A DNA stretch of 64,000 nt from Actinomadura rudentiformis (GCF_008923185.1 NZ_WBMT01000002.1:434001-498000); one strand, 5' to 3'. Shown: positions 39,214 through 49,954, counted from the stretch's first letter. Numbers and translations are program-made. Notes: a model not told the origin generated them from the letters alone.

Positions 39214-39362
39214 CACGCCTCCTTCAGCGCTTGGGCGCGCCGGAGTCAAATGCGGGGCGGAAGGCGCGACGGTTCCCGAGGCTACCAACGTTCAAACGTA
39301 AAACTTCCCACACGCCGGATCCGGCCGCGAGACCGGCTGGTCTCGCGGCCGGTTCCGGAGGA

Positions 39363-40976
39363 TCAGTGGAAGAAGTGCCGGACGCCCGTGAAGTAGAGCG
39401 TGATCCCGGCCTTCCGGGCCGCCTCGATCACCTTCTCGTCGTTGACGGAGCCGCCCGGCTCGACGACGGCCCGCACGCCCGCTTCCGTCAGCACTTCGAG
39501 GCCGTCCGGGAACGGGAAGAAGGCGTCGGAGGCACCCACCGAGGCGGCCGCGCGCTCGGCACCGGCGCGGGTCACCGCCAGCCGGGCCGAGTCGACCCGG
39601 TTGACCTGACCCATGCCGACGCCGGTGGTGGCGCCGTCGGCGGCGAGCAGGATGGCGTTGGACTTGACCGCGCGGCAGGCCCTCCAGGCGAACGCCAGGT
39701 CGCGCAGCGTCGCCTCGTCGGCCGCCTCGCCGGTCTTGAGCTCCCAGTCGGCCGGGTCGTCGCCGGGGGCGTCGACACGGTCCACGGTCTGGACGAGCAG
39801 ACCGCCGGTGATCCGGCGGAACTCGGCCGGGCCGGCCGGGGCCTCCGGGCACGCCAGGAGGCGGATGTTCTTCTTCCTGGTGAGGATCTCCAGGGCCTCG
39901 GGTTCGAAGCCCGGCGCCACGACCACCTCGGTGAAGACGTCGGCGACCTGGGCGGCCATCGCCGCCGTCACCGGGCGGTTGACGGCGATCACGCCGCCGA
40001 ACGCCGACACCGGGTCGCACTCGTGCGCCTTGCGGTGGGCCTCGGCGACATCCTCACCGACCGCGATGCCGCACGGGTTGGCGTGCTTGATGATCGCGAC
40101 GGCGGGCTCGGCGAAGTCGTACGCGGCACGGTGGGCGGCGTCCGCGTCGACGTAGTTGTTGTAGGACATCTCCTTGCCGTGCAGCTGCTCGGCACCGGCG
40201 AGCCCGGCAGGGCCGTGGTCGGCGGTGAAGAGCGCGGCGCGCTGGTGCGGGTTCTCCCCGTACCGCAGGACGTTCTTGCGCTGCCAGGTGGCGCCCATGA
40301 AGTCGGGCCAGTGCGCCTCGGCCGCGACCTCGTCCGGCGCGTAGACGTTGGCGAACCAGGAGGCCACGGCGACGTCGTACGAGGCCGTGTGGGCGAACGC
40401 GGCGGCGGCCAGGCGGCGGCGCTCCTCGAGCGTGAAACCGCCCGCCTCGACCGCGGCCAGCACGGTGCCGTAGGAGGACGGGTCCACCACGACGGCGACG
40501 CTGGCGTGGTTCTTGGCGGCGGCGCGGAGCATGGTCGGCCCGCCGATGTCGATCTGCTCGACGCATTCGTCCGGCTTGGCGCCGGAGGCGACGGTGTCGG
40601 CGAACGGGTAGAGGTTGACCACCGCCAGGTCGAACGGCTCGACCGAGAGGTCCTCGAGCTGCTGAATGTGATCGTCCTTGCGCCGGTCGGCGAGCAGCCC
40701 GGCGTGCACCTTGGGATGCAGGGTCTTGACCCGGCCGTCGAGGCACTCGGGAAACCCGGTGAGCTTCTCGACCTTCATGACCGGCACCCCGGCGGCGGCG
40801 ATCCGCGCCGCCGTGGAGCCGGTGGACACGATCTCGACGCCGGCCCGGTGCAGGCCCTGGGCCAGCTCCTCCAGCTCCGTCTTGTCATAAACGCTGATCA
40901 GCGCACGCTTAATCGGCGCTTGCCCCGGGGGGCCCTGGGGGGTCGTCCCCCCAGAATTACTCGCGACCCGACTCAC
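39363..40976 (-). CDS. purH: Bifunctional AICAR transformylase/IMP cyclohydrolase
   Basis: A 537-residue enzyme for the last two steps to IMP. The N-terminal cyclohydrolase domain starts [17 protein letters not shown] with STGSTAARI; the transformylase domain has [24 protein letters not shown] and [14 protein letters not shown] at 40976 was chosen for the GGGGAG eight bases upstream; it overlaps purN by 20 bases. The first 20 or so residues ([14 protein letters not shown]) are foreign to the family and come from the dispersed palindrome. Confidence 0.95.
   Translation of the reverse strand: MSRVASNSGGTTPQGPPGQAPIKRALISVYDKTELEELAQGLHRAGVEIVSTGSTAARIAAAGVPVMKVEKLTGFPECLDGRVKTLHPKVHAGLLADRRKDDHIQQLEDLSVEPFDLAVVNLYPFADTVASGAKPDECVEQIDIGGPTMLRAAAKNHASVAVVVDPSSYGTVLAAVEAGGFTLEERRRLAAAAFAHTASYDVAVASWFANVYAPDEVAAEAHWPDFMGATWQRKNVLRYGENPHQRAALFTADHGPAGLAGAEQLHGKEMSYNNYVDADAAHRAAYDFAEPAVAIIKHANPCGIAVGEDVAEAHRKAHECDPVSAFGGVIAVNRPVTAAMAAQVADVFTEVVVAPGFEPEALEILTRKKNIRLLACPEAPAGPAEFRRITGGLLVQTVDRVDAPGDDPADWELKTGEAADEATLRDLAFAWRACRAVKSNAILLAADGATTGVGMGQVNRVDSARLAVTRAGAERAAASVGASDAFFPFPDGLEVLTEAGVRAVVEPGGSVNDEKVIEAARKAGITLYFTGVRHFFH
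40937..40952. repeat. Dispersed 16-bp palindrome, copy 3
   Basis: GGGGGGTCGTCCCCCC on the plus strand (GGGGGGACGACCCCCC on the coding strand), in the extreme N-terminal codons of purH. Confidence 0.8.
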
Positions 40977-41622
40977 CGGTCGAGCTCCCCTCATCGGTTG
41001 GTCCACAGGTCCGGCACTTCATGGAGACCCGCCTGCCCCGCGTGGTCCAGCCGTCGCGGGCCAGCCGCCCCACGACGTCGACCAGAAGCCGGCGCTCCAC
41101 CTGCTTGATGCGTTCGTGGAGGGAGTCTTCGTCGTCGTGCCAGCCCACGGGAACGGTCTCCTGGGCGATGACAGGTCCGGTGTCCACGCCTTCGTCGACG
41201 AAGTGCACCGTACAGCCCGTCACCTTCACGCCGTACGCCAGGGCGTCCCGTACGGCGTGCGCGCCCGGGAACGAGGGGAGCAGCGCCGGGTGGGTGTTGA
41301 CAATGCGGCCGCCGAACCGTTCCAGGAAGTGCTTGCCGAGGATCTTCATGAAGCCGGCGGAGACCACCAGATCCGGCTCGTGGGCCGCGACCGCGTCCGT
41401 CAGCGCCGCGTCCCAGGCGTCACGGCTCTCGAAGTCGGGGATGCGCACGGTGAACGTGGGGAGCCCGGCGGCGGCCGCCCGCTCCAGCCCGGCGATCTCC
41501 CCGCGATCCGCGCCCACGGCCACCACGTGCGCCCCGTAGGCTGGATCTGAACACGCGTCGAGCAGCGCCTGTAGGTTGGTCCCCGCGCCGGAGACGAGGA
41601 CGACGAGCCGGGCGGACACCAT
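40957..41622 (-). CDS. purN: Phosphoribosylglycinamide formyltransferase
   Basis: A 221-residue enzyme transferring formyl from 10-formyl-THF to GAR. Motifs: [13 protein letters not shown] near the N-terminus, [20 protein letters not shown] with the catalytic Asn/His region, and the [19 protein letters not shown] loop with the catalytic Asp. ATG at 41622 has GGGAG just upstream; an earlier in-frame ATG would add 20 residues. The tail, ending [20 protein letters not shown], is longer than usual and adds a CxxC. Confidence 0.94.
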   Translation of the reverse strand: MVSARLVVLVSGAGTNLQALLDACSDPAYGAHVVAVGADRGEIAGLERAAAAGLPTFTVRIPDFESRDAWDAALTDAVAAHEPDLVVSAGFMKILGKHFLERFGGRIVNTHPALLPSFPGAHAVRDALAYGVKVTGCTVHFVDEGVDTGPVIAQETVPVGWHDDEDSLHERIKQVERRLLVDVVGRLARDGWTTRGRRVSMKCRTCGPTDEGSSTGESGRE

Positions 41623-41752
41623 GACTCCCTGGTGGACGATGGGGTTGGACGGTGCGATCGGACTGCGGATGGCTACGAACACCCGAAGCCTACCGGCCGC
41701 GCGAGCGGTGCTTATCTCGACACCACAGGTCAGAAGGTCCAGGAGGACGAAC

Positions 41753-42376
41753 GTGAGCGAGCAGCCGGGTCAGGGCGAAAGCGGAGTCGGCACGTCCGGC
41801 CGTCCCGACCTCTCCAAGCGCGACGAGATCCCCGGCCGCCCGGAAATTCCCGAGTCCGGCGCCGCCCCCGACGCCGATCGCCCCGACCTCTCCAAGCGTA
41901 ACGAGACGCCCGGACGTGCGGACCTTCCGGAACGCGGCGGCAATCAGCCTCCGCCATGGCGGCCGCCAGGCCACGATCAGGGGCCCCGCCCGGTCGAACG
42001 CCTGGGTTGGCGGGCGCTCTGGCTCGGTGCCGGCGCCATCCTGATCACCCTGTTCTTCTTCCCCGTCGGGCTGATCCTGGGCGTCGCGGCGATCGTGGTC
42101 GCCATCAGGGCCCGCCGGAGCGCCCGCCGCCAGCACGCCGTCGCGCCGGGCGCGATCGCGGGCCTGGTGCTGGGCGGGATCGCGCTGGCGTTCTCGACGT
42201 TCTCGCTGGCCCTGACGGTGTTCCTGTGGCCCGAACTGAGCGGCTACCAGACCTGCGTGGGCAAGGCCAACACCAGCACGGACGAGAAGGCCTGCCGGGA
42301 CGACTACTACCCCAAGATCGAGAAGAAGCTGAACCTCCCCGAGGGCAGCATGTCGAAGTACGGCGACCTCTTCTGA
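41753..42376 (+). CDS. Membrane protein with DUF4190-like helical pair
   Basis: A 207-residue protein. Residues 1-85 are polar and carry an internal repeat (RPDLSKRDEIPGRPEIPE and RPDLSKRNETPGRADLPE). Then two hydrophobic helices (LGAGAILITLFFFPVGLILGVAAIVVAI and VAPGAIAGLVLGGIALAFSTFSLALTVFLW) flank a basic loop, as in DUF4190-type proteins. A short extracytoplasmic tail has two Cys. GTG at 41753 has AGGAGG upstream. It is divergent from purN; role unknown. Confidence 0.78.
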   Translation: MSEQPGQGESGVGTSGRPDLSKRDEIPGRPEIPESGAAPDADRPDLSKRNETPGRADLPERGGNQPPPWRPPGHDQGPRPVERLGWRALWLGAGAILITLFFFPVGLILGVAAIVVAIRARRSARRQHAVAPGAIAGLVLGGIALAFSTFSLALTVFLWPELSGYQTCVGKANTSTDEKACRDDYYPKIEKKLNLPEGSMSKYGDLF

Positions 42377-42419
42377 GCGACCCTCCGAACGAGGATCCTC
42401 GCTTCGCTGCGGTCGTCGT

Positions 42420-44291
42420 TCAGTCCTGCCCCGGCTCGTCCCTGAGCACGTAGATCGCGCCACCGCGGGTCTCGGTGCGGCCCGGGTCGTCACGGTCGCG
42501 GGGCTGTGGCACGGACTGGTGCTCCTCGTCCGGAGCGGGATCGGGCGGTACGTGGGTCTCGGCGACGACGATCTCGCGTTCCGAGGCCCACCGGGCGTCC
42601 GGCACCGGGTCGGGCTCGGGTTCCGGTTCGGGTTCCGGCTCGGCGGGGGCCAGCTCCTCGGTCGCCTCGGCGAGATCGGGCAGCGGGTCGGCGAGCCGCG
42701 TCCTGGATCTCGGTTTGCGCGGCGCCAGAACGGGCTCGGCCTCCTCGAACTCCACCGGATCGGGCGCGAACGGAGCGGGCTTCCGCGGCGCCTTCGGAAC
42801 GGGCTGCTCGGGTGCCCGGGGCGGGGCCGGCTCCGGCGACGCCGCGGCCTTGGCGGGCACCGGCGGGGTCGCGGGCGAGGCGGTACGGCGCCACCGGCGC
42901 TTGCGGGGCTTGCCGGGGGCCTGAGCCCTTGAAGCGGTGGCCCTCGGCGCCGGCCGCCGCAGGATCATCCAGTTGGCGATCCACGCGGCGATGGCCGCCG
43001 AGATGCCCACCTCCAGCGCGGCGAGCAGGCCGACCTGCCAGGCCGAGGGCCCCACGGTGGCCATCCGCCCGCCGCCCAGCGGGCCGCCCGACAGCGCGGC
43101 CAGCACGGCGGCCACGGCGCCGGTCAGGGCGCCGGAGAGGAACCCCCAGAGCGGTGCCGCCTCGTACACCGGGCTCGGCATGTTGCGCACGGTCAGCACG
43201 CCTCCAACGGCACCCGCGATGAACGGGGCGGCCAGCGCGAACAGCGACAGCGCGGGCGCCGGGCCGGGCTCGGGCAGCGCCGCCAACGGCGGGAACGTGG
43301 GCACGATGTCGAGGAAGACCCCCGTGGGCGACACCGTGGTGTTCGCGCCGACCGAGAAGCCTGGACCGATCGCGTACGCCATCCCCCAGATCACCGCGTT
43401 CGGCAGGTAGACCAGCTCGACCAGCACCAGCAGCACCCCGCCCACGAACCCGGGCGCCAGCATGTCGTGGAGCCGGGTGGCCTCGGACATATGCAGGGCC
43501 AGCGACGTGCCGACGAGCACCGCACCCGAGGCGAGGAGCACGGCCACCGAGCCGGTGACCCCGATCACCAGGGACCGCGGGCGGTCCGGCAGGAGCCGCA
43601 GCAGCGCCCCCAGGCCCGAACGGACCCGTGCGTCGGGATCGTCGGCCGCGTTGCGCGCCACCACGGCACGCGCCGCGCCCAGCCCGCCGGCCAGGACCGC
43701 CAGCACGAAGCAGGCGATGAGCGCCTGCCAGACGGACGCCCGCACGGCCGTGGATGCGGCGGCCAGCGCCAGCAGCCCGGAAAGGATCGCGTACGGCAGG
43801 GCCAGCGCGACCGCCACATGAACGACACCCACGCGGTAGCGGCGGCCGGTGGACACCCCGACCGCGCGGACCATCCACCCCCCGCTGCGGTACAGGAGGG
43901 CACCCGGCAGAACGATCAGGCCGAGCGGGAGCAGCCCGACCCGGCCGTGCCCCGCCGAGAAGCCGGCGTGGTGGGAGACCAGCCAGAAGTTGACCGCCGT
44001 ACGGAAGACGCCGGGGAGGCCGGGGCCCAGCGCGGTGCGCGGAGCGCCGATCCATCCGACGAGCGTGATCGTCGTGAGCACCGCGAGCCCGATGCCGATG
44101 CACCACAGCGCGCCGACCAGGCCCGTCACGTACAAGGGCCGGGCCATGCCGCCGGCGAGGCCGCCGGCGATCTTCGGTGGCTGCGGCGCGGCATTCCGCC
44201 GGCCGGGTGGCGTGCCACCGCGGCCGGTGGCGGCCCTCGACGGCTCCGGTCGTTCCGGTTTCACGCGCCGCGCAGGGCTCACATCGCTCAC
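42420..44291 (-). CDS. perM: PerM-like (DUF6350) integral membrane protein
   Basis: A 623-residue protein with some ten membrane helices over residues 50-460 and a disordered Pro/Glu-rich cytoplasmic tail (PEPEPEPEPEPD). Family segments include YVTGLVGALWCIGIGLAVLTT and PNAVIWGMAYAIGPGFSVGANTTVSPTG. The place between sucCD and purNH is the same as that of M. tuberculosis perM (Rv0955), a membrane protein tied to cell division; I rely on that synteny and the pattern for the name. Confidence 0.82.
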   Translation of the reverse strand: MSDVSPARRVKPERPEPSRAATGRGGTPPGRRNAAPQPPKIAGGLAGGMARPLYVTGLVGALWCIGIGLAVLTTITLVGWIGAPRTALGPGLPGVFRTAVNFWLVSHHAGFSAGHGRVGLLPLGLIVLPGALLYRSGGWMVRAVGVSTGRRYRVGVVHVAVALALPYAILSGLLALAAASTAVRASVWQALIACFVLAVLAGGLGAARAVVARNAADDPDARVRSGLGALLRLLPDRPRSLVIGVTGSVAVLLASGAVLVGTSLALHMSEATRLHDMLAPGFVGGVLLVLVELVYLPNAVIWGMAYAIGPGFSVGANTTVSPTGVFLDIVPTFPPLAALPEPGPAPALSLFALAAPFIAGAVGGVLTVRNMPSPVYEAAPLWGFLSGALTGAVAAVLAALSGGPLGGGRMATVGPSAWQVGLLAALEVGISAAIAAWIANWMILRRPAPRATASRAQAPGKPRKRRWRRTASPATPPVPAKAAASPEPAPPRAPEQPVPKAPRKPAPFAPDPVEFEEAEPVLAPRKPRSRTRLADPLPDLAEATEELAPAEPEPEPEPEPDPVPDARWASEREIVVAETHVPPDPAPDEEHQSVPQPRDRDDPGRTETRGGAIYVLRDEPGQD

Positions 44292-44384
44292 GCCGTCAAT
44301 GCTGGCAGCCAGGCGCCGAAGTGCGCCCCCGCTCGTCCGGCGTGTCGCCTTTGTCGTAGACGATCAAACGCCGTCGCGACCACG

Positions 44385-44420
44385 AAAGACGCCCGGGCCG
44401 CAGGCGGCTCGGGCGTCTTT
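44385..44420 (-). terminator. Terminator after sucD
   Basis: Perfect 11-bp stem AAAGACGCCCG (44385-44395) and CGGGCGTCTTT (44410-44420), reading as a terminator on both strands; it lies 32 bases past the sucD stop and before perM. Confidence 0.8.
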
Positions 44421-44452
44421 TCGTCGATCCGTGATCGGGTGAAAGACCCGGA

Positions 44453-45346
44453 TCAGAGGTTCTTCATGATGTCGCGCATGAGGCGGGCGGTCTCGCTCGG
44501 CGTCTTGCCGACGCGGACACCGACCTTCTCCAGGGCCTCCTTCTTCGCCTGCGCGGTGCCGGCGGAGCCGGAGACGATCGCGCCCGCGTGGCCCATGGTC
44601 TTGCCCTCGGGCGCGGTGAAGCCGGCGACGTAGCCGACGACCGGCTTGGTCACGTTCTGCTCGATGAACGCGGCCGCGCGCTCCTCGGCGTCACCGCCGA
44701 TCTCACCGATCATCACGATCGCGTCGGTGTCCGGGTCGTCCTGGAACGCCCTGAGCGCATCGATGTGGGTGGTGCCGATGATCGGGTCACCGCCGATGCC
44801 CACGCAGGTCGAGAAGCCGAAGTCGCGCAGCTCGTACATCATCTGGTACGTCAGCGTGCCCGACTTGGAGACCAGGCCGATGCGGCCGGGCGTGGTGATG
44901 TCGGCCGGGATGATGCCGGCGTTGGAGGCGCCGGGCGAGGCGATGCCGGGGCAGTTGGGCCCGATGATGCGGGTCTTGTTGCCCTTGGACTCGGCGTACG
45001 CCCAGAAGTAGGCGGTGTCGTGCACCGGGATGCCCTCGGTGATGACCACGCACAGCGGGATCCCGGCGTCGATCGCCTCGACGACGGCGTCCTTGGTGAA
45101 CTTCGGCGGCACGAAGACCACCGACACGTCGGCGCCGGTCTCGGCCATGGCCTCGGCCACGGTGCCGTACACCGTGAGCGCCTTGCCGTCGAAGTCGACG
45201 GTCTGGCCGGCCTTGCGGGCGTTCACGCCGCCGACGACGGCGGCGCCGGAGGCGAGCATGCGGCGGGAGTGCTTCATGCCCTCCGAGCCGGTGATGCCCT
45301 GAACGATGATCTTGCTGTTCTCAGTAAGCCAGATGGCCATTGTCAT
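44453..45346 (-). CDS. sucD: Succinyl-CoA synthetase, alpha subunit
   Basis: A 297-residue TCA-cycle subunit binding CoA and carrying the phosphohistidine (in [17 protein letters not shown]). N-terminal [21 protein letters not shown], then [11 protein letters not shown] and [17 protein letters not shown] are signatures. The ATG at 45346 overlaps the sucC stop as ATGA; a second ATG lies two codons on. Confidence 0.96.
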   Translation of the reverse strand: MTMAIWLTENSKIIVQGITGSEGMKHSRRMLASGAAVVGGVNARKAGQTVDFDGKALTVYGTVAEAMAETGADVSVVFVPPKFTKDAVVEAIDAGIPLCVVITEGIPVHDTAYFWAYAESKGNKTRIIGPNCPGIASPGASNAGIIPADITTPGRIGLVSKSGTLTYQMMYELRDFGFSTCVGIGGDPIIGTTHIDALRAFQDDPDTDAIVMIGEIGGDAEERAAAFIEQNVTKPVVGYVAGFTAPEGKTMGHAGAIVSGSAGTAQAKKEALEKVGVRVGKTPSETARLMRDIMKNL

Positions 45347-46521
45347 GCACCTGCCGCAGCGAGTTCGGCGGCGCGCTTGGCCGCGTCGTCCATGGTCTCG
45401 ACCTGCTCGACACCCGGCAGCGCCGCGTCCTGCAGGATCTGGCGCCCGAGTTCGGCGTTGTTGCCGTCCAGGCGGACCACCAGCGGGCGGTTCACGGTCT
45501 CGCCGCGCTCGCCCAGCAGTTTGTAGGCGGACACGATGCCGTTGGCGACCGCGTCACAGGCGGTGATGCCGCCGAAGACGTTCACGAAGACCGACTTGAC
45601 GTCGGCGTCGGAGAGCACGATCTCCAGGCTGTTGGCCATGACCTCGGCCGAGGCGCCACCGCCGATGTCGAGGAAGTTGGCCGGCTTCTGCCCGTCGAAC
45701 TCCTCACCGGCGTACGACACCACGTCGAGGGTCGACATGACCAGGCCCGCGCCGTTGCCGATGATGCCGACGCTGCCGTCGAGCTTGACGTAGTTGAGGT
45801 CCTTGGCCTTGGCCGCCGCCTCCAGCGGGTCGGCGGAGGCCTTGTCCTCGAGCTTCTCGTGGTCCTGGCGGAACGAGGCGTTGTCGTCCAGGGAGACCTT
45901 GCCGTCCAGGGCCTTGACCTGCCCGTCGGCGGTGAGGATCAGCGGGTTGACCTCGACGAGGGTGGCGTCCTCGTCGGTGAAGACTGCCCACAGCCGCTCG
46001 ATGATCTCGGTGGCGCCGTCCAGTGCGGCCTCGGGGAGCCGGCCCTGCACGGCGATCTCGCGGGCCTTGGCCCTGTCGACGCCCTCCAGCGGCGAGATCG
46101 GGATGAGCGCCAGCTTGTCGTGCGGCACGTCCTCGATCTCCACGCCGCCTTCGACGGTGCAGATCGTGAGGAAGGTGCGGTTGGCGCGGTCGAGCAGGAA
46201 GGAGAAGTAGAACTCCTGCGCGATGGCGGAGCCCTCCTCGATCAGGACCTTGTGGACCGTGTGGCCCTTGATGTCCATGCCGAGGATCTGTCCGGCGAGC
46301 GCTTCCGCCTCGTCGGCGTCGTCGGCGAGCTTCACGCCGCCGGCCTTGCCGCGGCCCCCGGTCTTCACCTGGGCCTTGACCACGACCTTCTTGCTGCCCG
46401 CGGCGAAGAGCTCCTCCGCGTACGTCCGGGCTTCCTGGGGAGTATGGGCGACCTTGCCGGTGGGCACCGGTACCCCGTACTCGGCGAAGAGTTCTTTCGC
46501 CTGATGTTCGAACAGGTCCAC
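45343..46521 (-). CDS. sucC: Succinyl-CoA synthetase, beta subunit
   Basis: A 392-residue ATP-grasp subunit of succinyl-CoA synthetase. N-terminal [19 protein letters not shown], nucleotide-binding [28 protein letters not shown] and [12 protein letters not shown], and C-terminal [15 protein letters not shown] are typical. GTG at 46521 gives family length and has AAGGAC upstream; the ATG at 46602 would add 27 unrelated residues. Coupled to sucD. Confidence 0.96.
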   Translation of the reverse strand: MDLFEHQAKELFAEYGVPVPTGKVAHTPQEARTYAEELFAAGSKKVVVKAQVKTGGRGKAGGVKLADDADEAEALAGQILGMDIKGHTVHKVLIEEGSAIAQEFYFSFLLDRANRTFLTICTVEGGVEIEDVPHDKLALIPISPLEGVDRAKAREIAVQGRLPEAALDGATEIIERLWAVFTDEDATLVEVNPLILTADGQVKALDGKVSLDDNASFRQDHEKLEDKASADPLEAAAKAKDLNYVKLDGSVGIIGNGAGLVMSTLDVVSYAGEEFDGQKPANFLDIGGGASAEVMANSLEIVLSDADVKSVFVNVFGGITACDAVANGIVSAYKLLGERGETVNRPLVVRLDGNNAELGRQILQDAALPGVEQVETMDDAAKRAAELAAAGA

Positions 46522-46870
46522 GAGGGCGTCCTTTATACGGATCGACAGCCAAAGACCACTGGAGTGGGGGTTGCACGGGGGTTGCGACCGTGCGGCCGCC
46601 ACTCCGCGGTCCGCTCCGTCGATGCAGCCTAGTCAACCGGTGTCCATGGTCATGCCGCCGGGTCCGGTCACCAGCGATTTCCGCGCCCCGGTCGGCCGCT
46701 CATCACCGGGCAAGCTGCACTTACCTCCCGCTTCCTGGGGTTGTGACGGGGTATGGCTCCTGAGGAGGATGCCGCGTTTGGACCCTGAGGAGGATGACCC
46801 ACTTGGCGGCGTTTGGTGTACTAATCCTCCGCCTTGCATTAATGCGGGGTGTCAAGGGGGAGATAGGCCG
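46522..46870. promoter_or_regulatory. Divergent control region between sucC and the GH15-like gene
   Basis: A 349-bp gap. CCTGAGGAGGATG occurs twice (46759-46771 and 46784-46796), each followed by a CGTTTGG motif 4-14 bases later. A perfect AT-rich palindrome, GCATTAATGC, lies at 46836-46845, 25 bp before the GTG start of the hydrolase; it is an operator candidate. No sure -35/-10 was found. Confidence 0.4.
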
Positions 46871-48541
46871 GTGACCATTGAGCGGGGGCGGCTCATCGGA
46901 GCCCACGATCGCGCTGAGCTCGCGGGGGCCGAACGCGTCGTGCCGAGCCGGACGAGACTGTCCGGTTCCGTCAAGCGGGGCGGGGGCTGGAGCCGGGTCC
47001 GGCGAGCCGCCGCGCTCTTGCTCGTCGCCGCGCTGGTCGCCACCTGCGGAGCCACCCTGAGGAGCCAGGCCGGGCCCGGCTGGGCCAGCCCGGGCCTGGT
47101 CGGCGGCGGTGGCTGGCCGTTCGCCGGTGAGCCCCTCAACCCGGTGGACGCCCACGGCGCCACCTATCTGCCGGACAGCTCGGTCGTACGGCTCGCCGAC
47201 GGCCGGGTCCGGCTGATCCCCTTCGGCTCCGACACCCCGATCACCGTCGCCGCGTCCGACCCGAGGGTGGCCGCCGCGGTCCGTTCCGACAAGGCCTGGC
47301 TCGCCGGGGGCACGGTGCCCGGCGCGAACGCGCCGCTTCCGGGCGGCAACCTCCCGCCCCGAACCGCCTCCGCAAGTCCTGACGCGGCCAGTCCGGGCAC
47401 GGCAAGTCCCAGCACGGCAAGTCCAGGCACGGCAAGTCCCGGCGCGGCGGTGGCACGGCCGGAAGTGGCCGGTTCCATCAGCCCGGACACCCGGGAGGTC
47501 TACCGCGACATGGCGGCCCGGGCGCTGCTCGACCTACGGCTGCTCACCCGGCCCAACGGCGCCTCGCTGGCGTCCTGGTACGACAAGTGGCGTTACTCCT
47601 GGCCGCGCGACTCGGCCTTCACGGTCGCCGCGTTCGCCGTGACCGGGCACCAGCCGGAGGCCCGGCGGGTGCTGCGCTTCCTCGCCCGGGTGCAGAACGA
47701 GAACGGCATGTGGGCGGCGCGCTACAACCCCGACGGCAGCGCGGTCGCCGACGGCCGGGCACCGCAGCTCGACTCGCTCGGCTGGGTGTTGTGGGCGAGC
47801 TGGTTCTTCCGCACGCAGAGCCCGACGGCCGCCACCGACCTGCCGGAGTTCTGGCCGATGGTCTCGCGCGCCGCCGACCGGCTGGCCCGGTCACTGGACG
47901 TCGAGGGGCTCCCGCCGCCCTCGTCCGACTACTGGGAACGCGACCACGCGTCGGAACAGGACCCCCGCCGCCCCACGCTCGGCGTCGTCGGGCCGGTCCT
48001 GGCCGGGCTGCGCTCCGCCGCCGCCCTCGCCCGCGACCTGGGGAGGAAGCAGGAGGCCGCCCGCTGGCAGCACGCCACGCACCGGCTGTCGGACGCGGTC
48101 GCGCGGCAGTTCACGCCGCACGGCTACCCGCGCTCACCGATCCCCGGGGGCCGGATGGACACCTCGGTGACGTTCCTCGCACCGCCGTTCGCACCGGTCG
48201 ATCCGGGCGTGAGCGCGGCGGTGCAGAACGCCTTCGAACGGCAGCGGCTGTCGAACGGCGGTGTGCTGCCGGGCGAACGCTGGGCCGGGGACAAGAGGGT
48301 CGCGTGGACCCCGGAGATGGGCATGTTCGCGCTGGCCTCGGCGTGCTCGGGGCGCAAGGAGGAGGCGCTGACCCGGCTGGACTGGCTCGCCGCGCACCGC
48401 ACCTCGCTGGGCGTCCTCCCCGAGAAGGTCGACGAGCACGGCAAGCCGGCCGGCGTCGCCCCGCTGGGCTGGACGGCCGCCACGGTCATCCTCAGCCTGA
48501 GCGCCCTCGAACGCCCTCTCCCCATCCCCAACCCCTCCTGA
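46871..48541 (+). CDS. Exported GH15-like glycoside hydrolase
   Basis: A 556-residue protein anchored by a helix at about 41-60 (RRAAALLLVAALVATCGATL). An extracellular stretch and a linker of ASPGT pentapeptides (about residues 168-192) lead to an alpha/alpha-barrel domain with the GH15 (glucoamylase-like) pattern: YDKWRYSWPRDSAFTVAAFAVTG, QNENGMWAARYNPDGS, PPPSSDYWERDH (candidate acid Glu) and AWTPEMGMFALASA. It probably cleaves terminal alpha-glucosidic bonds in the cell envelope or outside; the substrate is unknown. GTG at 46871 has GGGGGAG eight bases upstream. Confidence 0.82.
   Translation: MTIERGRLIGAHDRAELAGAERVVPSRTRLSGSVKRGGGWSRVRRAAALLLVAALVATCGATLRSQAGPGWASPGLVGGGGWPFAGEPLNPVDAHGATYLPDSSVVRLADGRVRLIPFGSDTPITVAASDPRVAAAVRSDKAWLAGGTVPGANAPLPGGNLPPRTASASPDAASPGTASPSTASPGTASPGAAVARPEVAGSISPDTREVYRDMAARALLDLRLLTRPNGASLASWYDKWRYSWPRDSAFTVAAFAVTGHQPEARRVLRFLARVQNENGMWAARYNPDGSAVADGRAPQLDSLGWVLWASWFFRTQSPTAATDLPEFWPMVSRAADRLARSLDVEGLPPPSSDYWERDHASEQDPRRPTLGVVGPVLAGLRSAAALARDLGRKQEAARWQHATHRLSDAVARQFTPHGYPRSPIPGGRMDTSVTFLAPPFAPVDPGVSAAVQNAFERQRLSNGGVLPGERWAGDKRVAWTPEMGMFALASACSGRKEEALTRLDWLAAHRTSLGVLPEKVDEHGKPAGVAPLGWTAATVILSLSALERPLPIPNPS
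47372..47446 (+). repeat. 15-bp tandem repeat encoding the ASPGT linker
   Basis: Five units near GCAAGTCCCGGCACG encode ASPDA, ASPGT, ASPST, ASPGT and ASPGA, a flexible linker before the hydrolase domain. Confidence 0.85.
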
Positions 48542-48718
48542 GACGACCCTCGCCGACCTGCAAGGGGACCTCCGCCGCCCGTGACGATCTACGCCGGGTT
48601 CCCATACTCTCCGCGGCTTCACACTTGCTGTCCGGGTTAGTCCTAAATCCCCTTGCGTCAGAAAACTGGGGCGTCTCCGGAGATTGTTCACCGAATAAAG
48701 CACGCAAACAGTCAAAAT

Positions 48719-49954
48719 ATGCCTTTTGTCGTGCTCATCGGGACGCTTGATACCAAAGGACTTGAATATGAATGGTTGCGAGAACGGCTGAACGGCCTCG
48801 GGATGGACGTGGTGCTCGTCGACACCGGCGTCCTCGATCCTCCTTGGGTCCAGCCCGACGTGTCCCGGGACGAGGTCGCCCGCGCCGCCGGCACCAGCCT
48901 CGCCGCACTGCGCGCCCAGGGCGACCGCGGCGTCGCGGTGACCGCGATGGCGCGCGGCGCCGCCGCGGTGGTGGCACGGCTGCACCGCGAGGGCCGCGTG
49001 CACGGCGTGCTCTCGGTCGGCGGCAGCGGCAATTCCGCGATCTCCACCAACGCGATGCGGGCGCTGCCGGTCGGCGTGCCCAAACTGATGGTCTCCAGCA
49101 TGACCTCGGGCGACGTCTCCACCTACATCGGCGGCACCGACCTCACGATGATGTACAGCGTCGTCGACATCGCGGGCATCAACCGCATCTCGGTGCGCGT
49201 CCTGGCCAACGCGGCCGACGCGATCGCCGGGATGGCCACCGGGTTCGCCGCCGGGACGCCGGCGCCGCCCGGCGGCCGCGCCGTCATCGGCGCGACGATG
49301 GCGGGCGTCACCACCCCGGGCGTGAACGCGGCGCGCGAACTCCTGAGCGTGCTCGGGTACGAGGTGCTGGTCTTCCACACCACCGGTCCCGGCGGCCGTT
49401 CCCTCGAAGCCATGGCCGCGGGCGGCATGCTCACCGCCGTCCTCGACCCGACCCTGCTGGAGCTCTCGAACGCGCTCGTCGGCGGTGTCGGGGTGGCCGG
49501 ACCGGACCGCCTGGAGACGGCGGGCCGGCTCGGCATCCCCCAGGTGGTCAGCCTGGGGGCCCTCGACATGGTCAAGTTCGGCCCGGAGGTCCCCGAACGT
49601 TTCCGGCACCGCCACGTGCACGCGCACAACCCCTCGGTCACGCTCATCCGCACCAACGCCGACGAGTGCGCTGAACTCGGCCGGACGGTCGCCGCCAAAC
49701 TCCGTCCCGCAACCGGCCCGACCGCCCTCTTCATCCCGCTCCGCGGGCTCTCCACGCTCGGCTCTCCCGGCGGCCCCTACCACGACCCCGCTCTCGACGC
49801 CGTCCTCTTCGACGCCGTACGCGACGGCCTGGCGGGATCCCCCGTCGAGATGGTCGAGATGGACACCGACATCAACGATCCCGCCTTCGGCCGCGCGATG
49901 GCCGACCACCTGCACCTCATGCTGACCCCCGCCATACGCGCCGCCGCCTCCTGA
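48719..49954 (+). CDS. Tm-1-like ATP-binding (UPF0261) protein
   Basis: A 411-residue protein. The N-terminal half (VVLIGTLDTKGLEYEWLRERL, GVLSVGGSGNSAIST, MVSSMTSGDVSTYIGGTDLTMMYSVVDIAGIN) and C-terminal half (RAVIGATMAGVTTPGVNAAR, VFHTTGPGGRSLEAMAAGG) match the two-lobed Tm-1-like fold, which binds ATP. Function in bacteria is unclear. The ATG at 48719 opens the conserved N-terminus; no ribosome binding site is visible and the first 25 or so codons use A/T-ending codons unlike the rest of the window. It seems to stand alone. Confidence 0.88.
   Translation: MPFVVLIGTLDTKGLEYEWLRERLNGLGMDVVLVDTGVLDPPWVQPDVSRDEVARAAGTSLAALRAQGDRGVAVTAMARGAAAVVARLHREGRVHGVLSVGGSGNSAISTNAMRALPVGVPKLMVSSMTSGDVSTYIGGTDLTMMYSVVDIAGINRISVRVLANAADAIAGMATGFAAGTPAPPGGRAVIGATMAGVTTPGVNAARELLSVLGYEVLVFHTTGPGGRSLEAMAAGGMLTAVLDPTLLELSNALVGGVGVAGPDRLETAGRLGIPQVVSLGALDMVKFGPEVPERFRHRHVHAHNPSVTLIRTNADECAELGRTVAAKLRPATGPTALFIPLRGLSTLGSPGGPYHDPALDAVLFDAVRDGLAGSPVEMVEMDTDINDPAFGRAMADHLHLMLTPAIRAAAS

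Noticed and set aside
46769..46870. Start of the GH15-like gene at the ATG of GAGGAGGATG
   Set aside because: The purine-rich site touches the ATG with no spacing, the same motif occurs again 25 bp later, and GTG at 46871 has an ideal GGGGGAG spacing.
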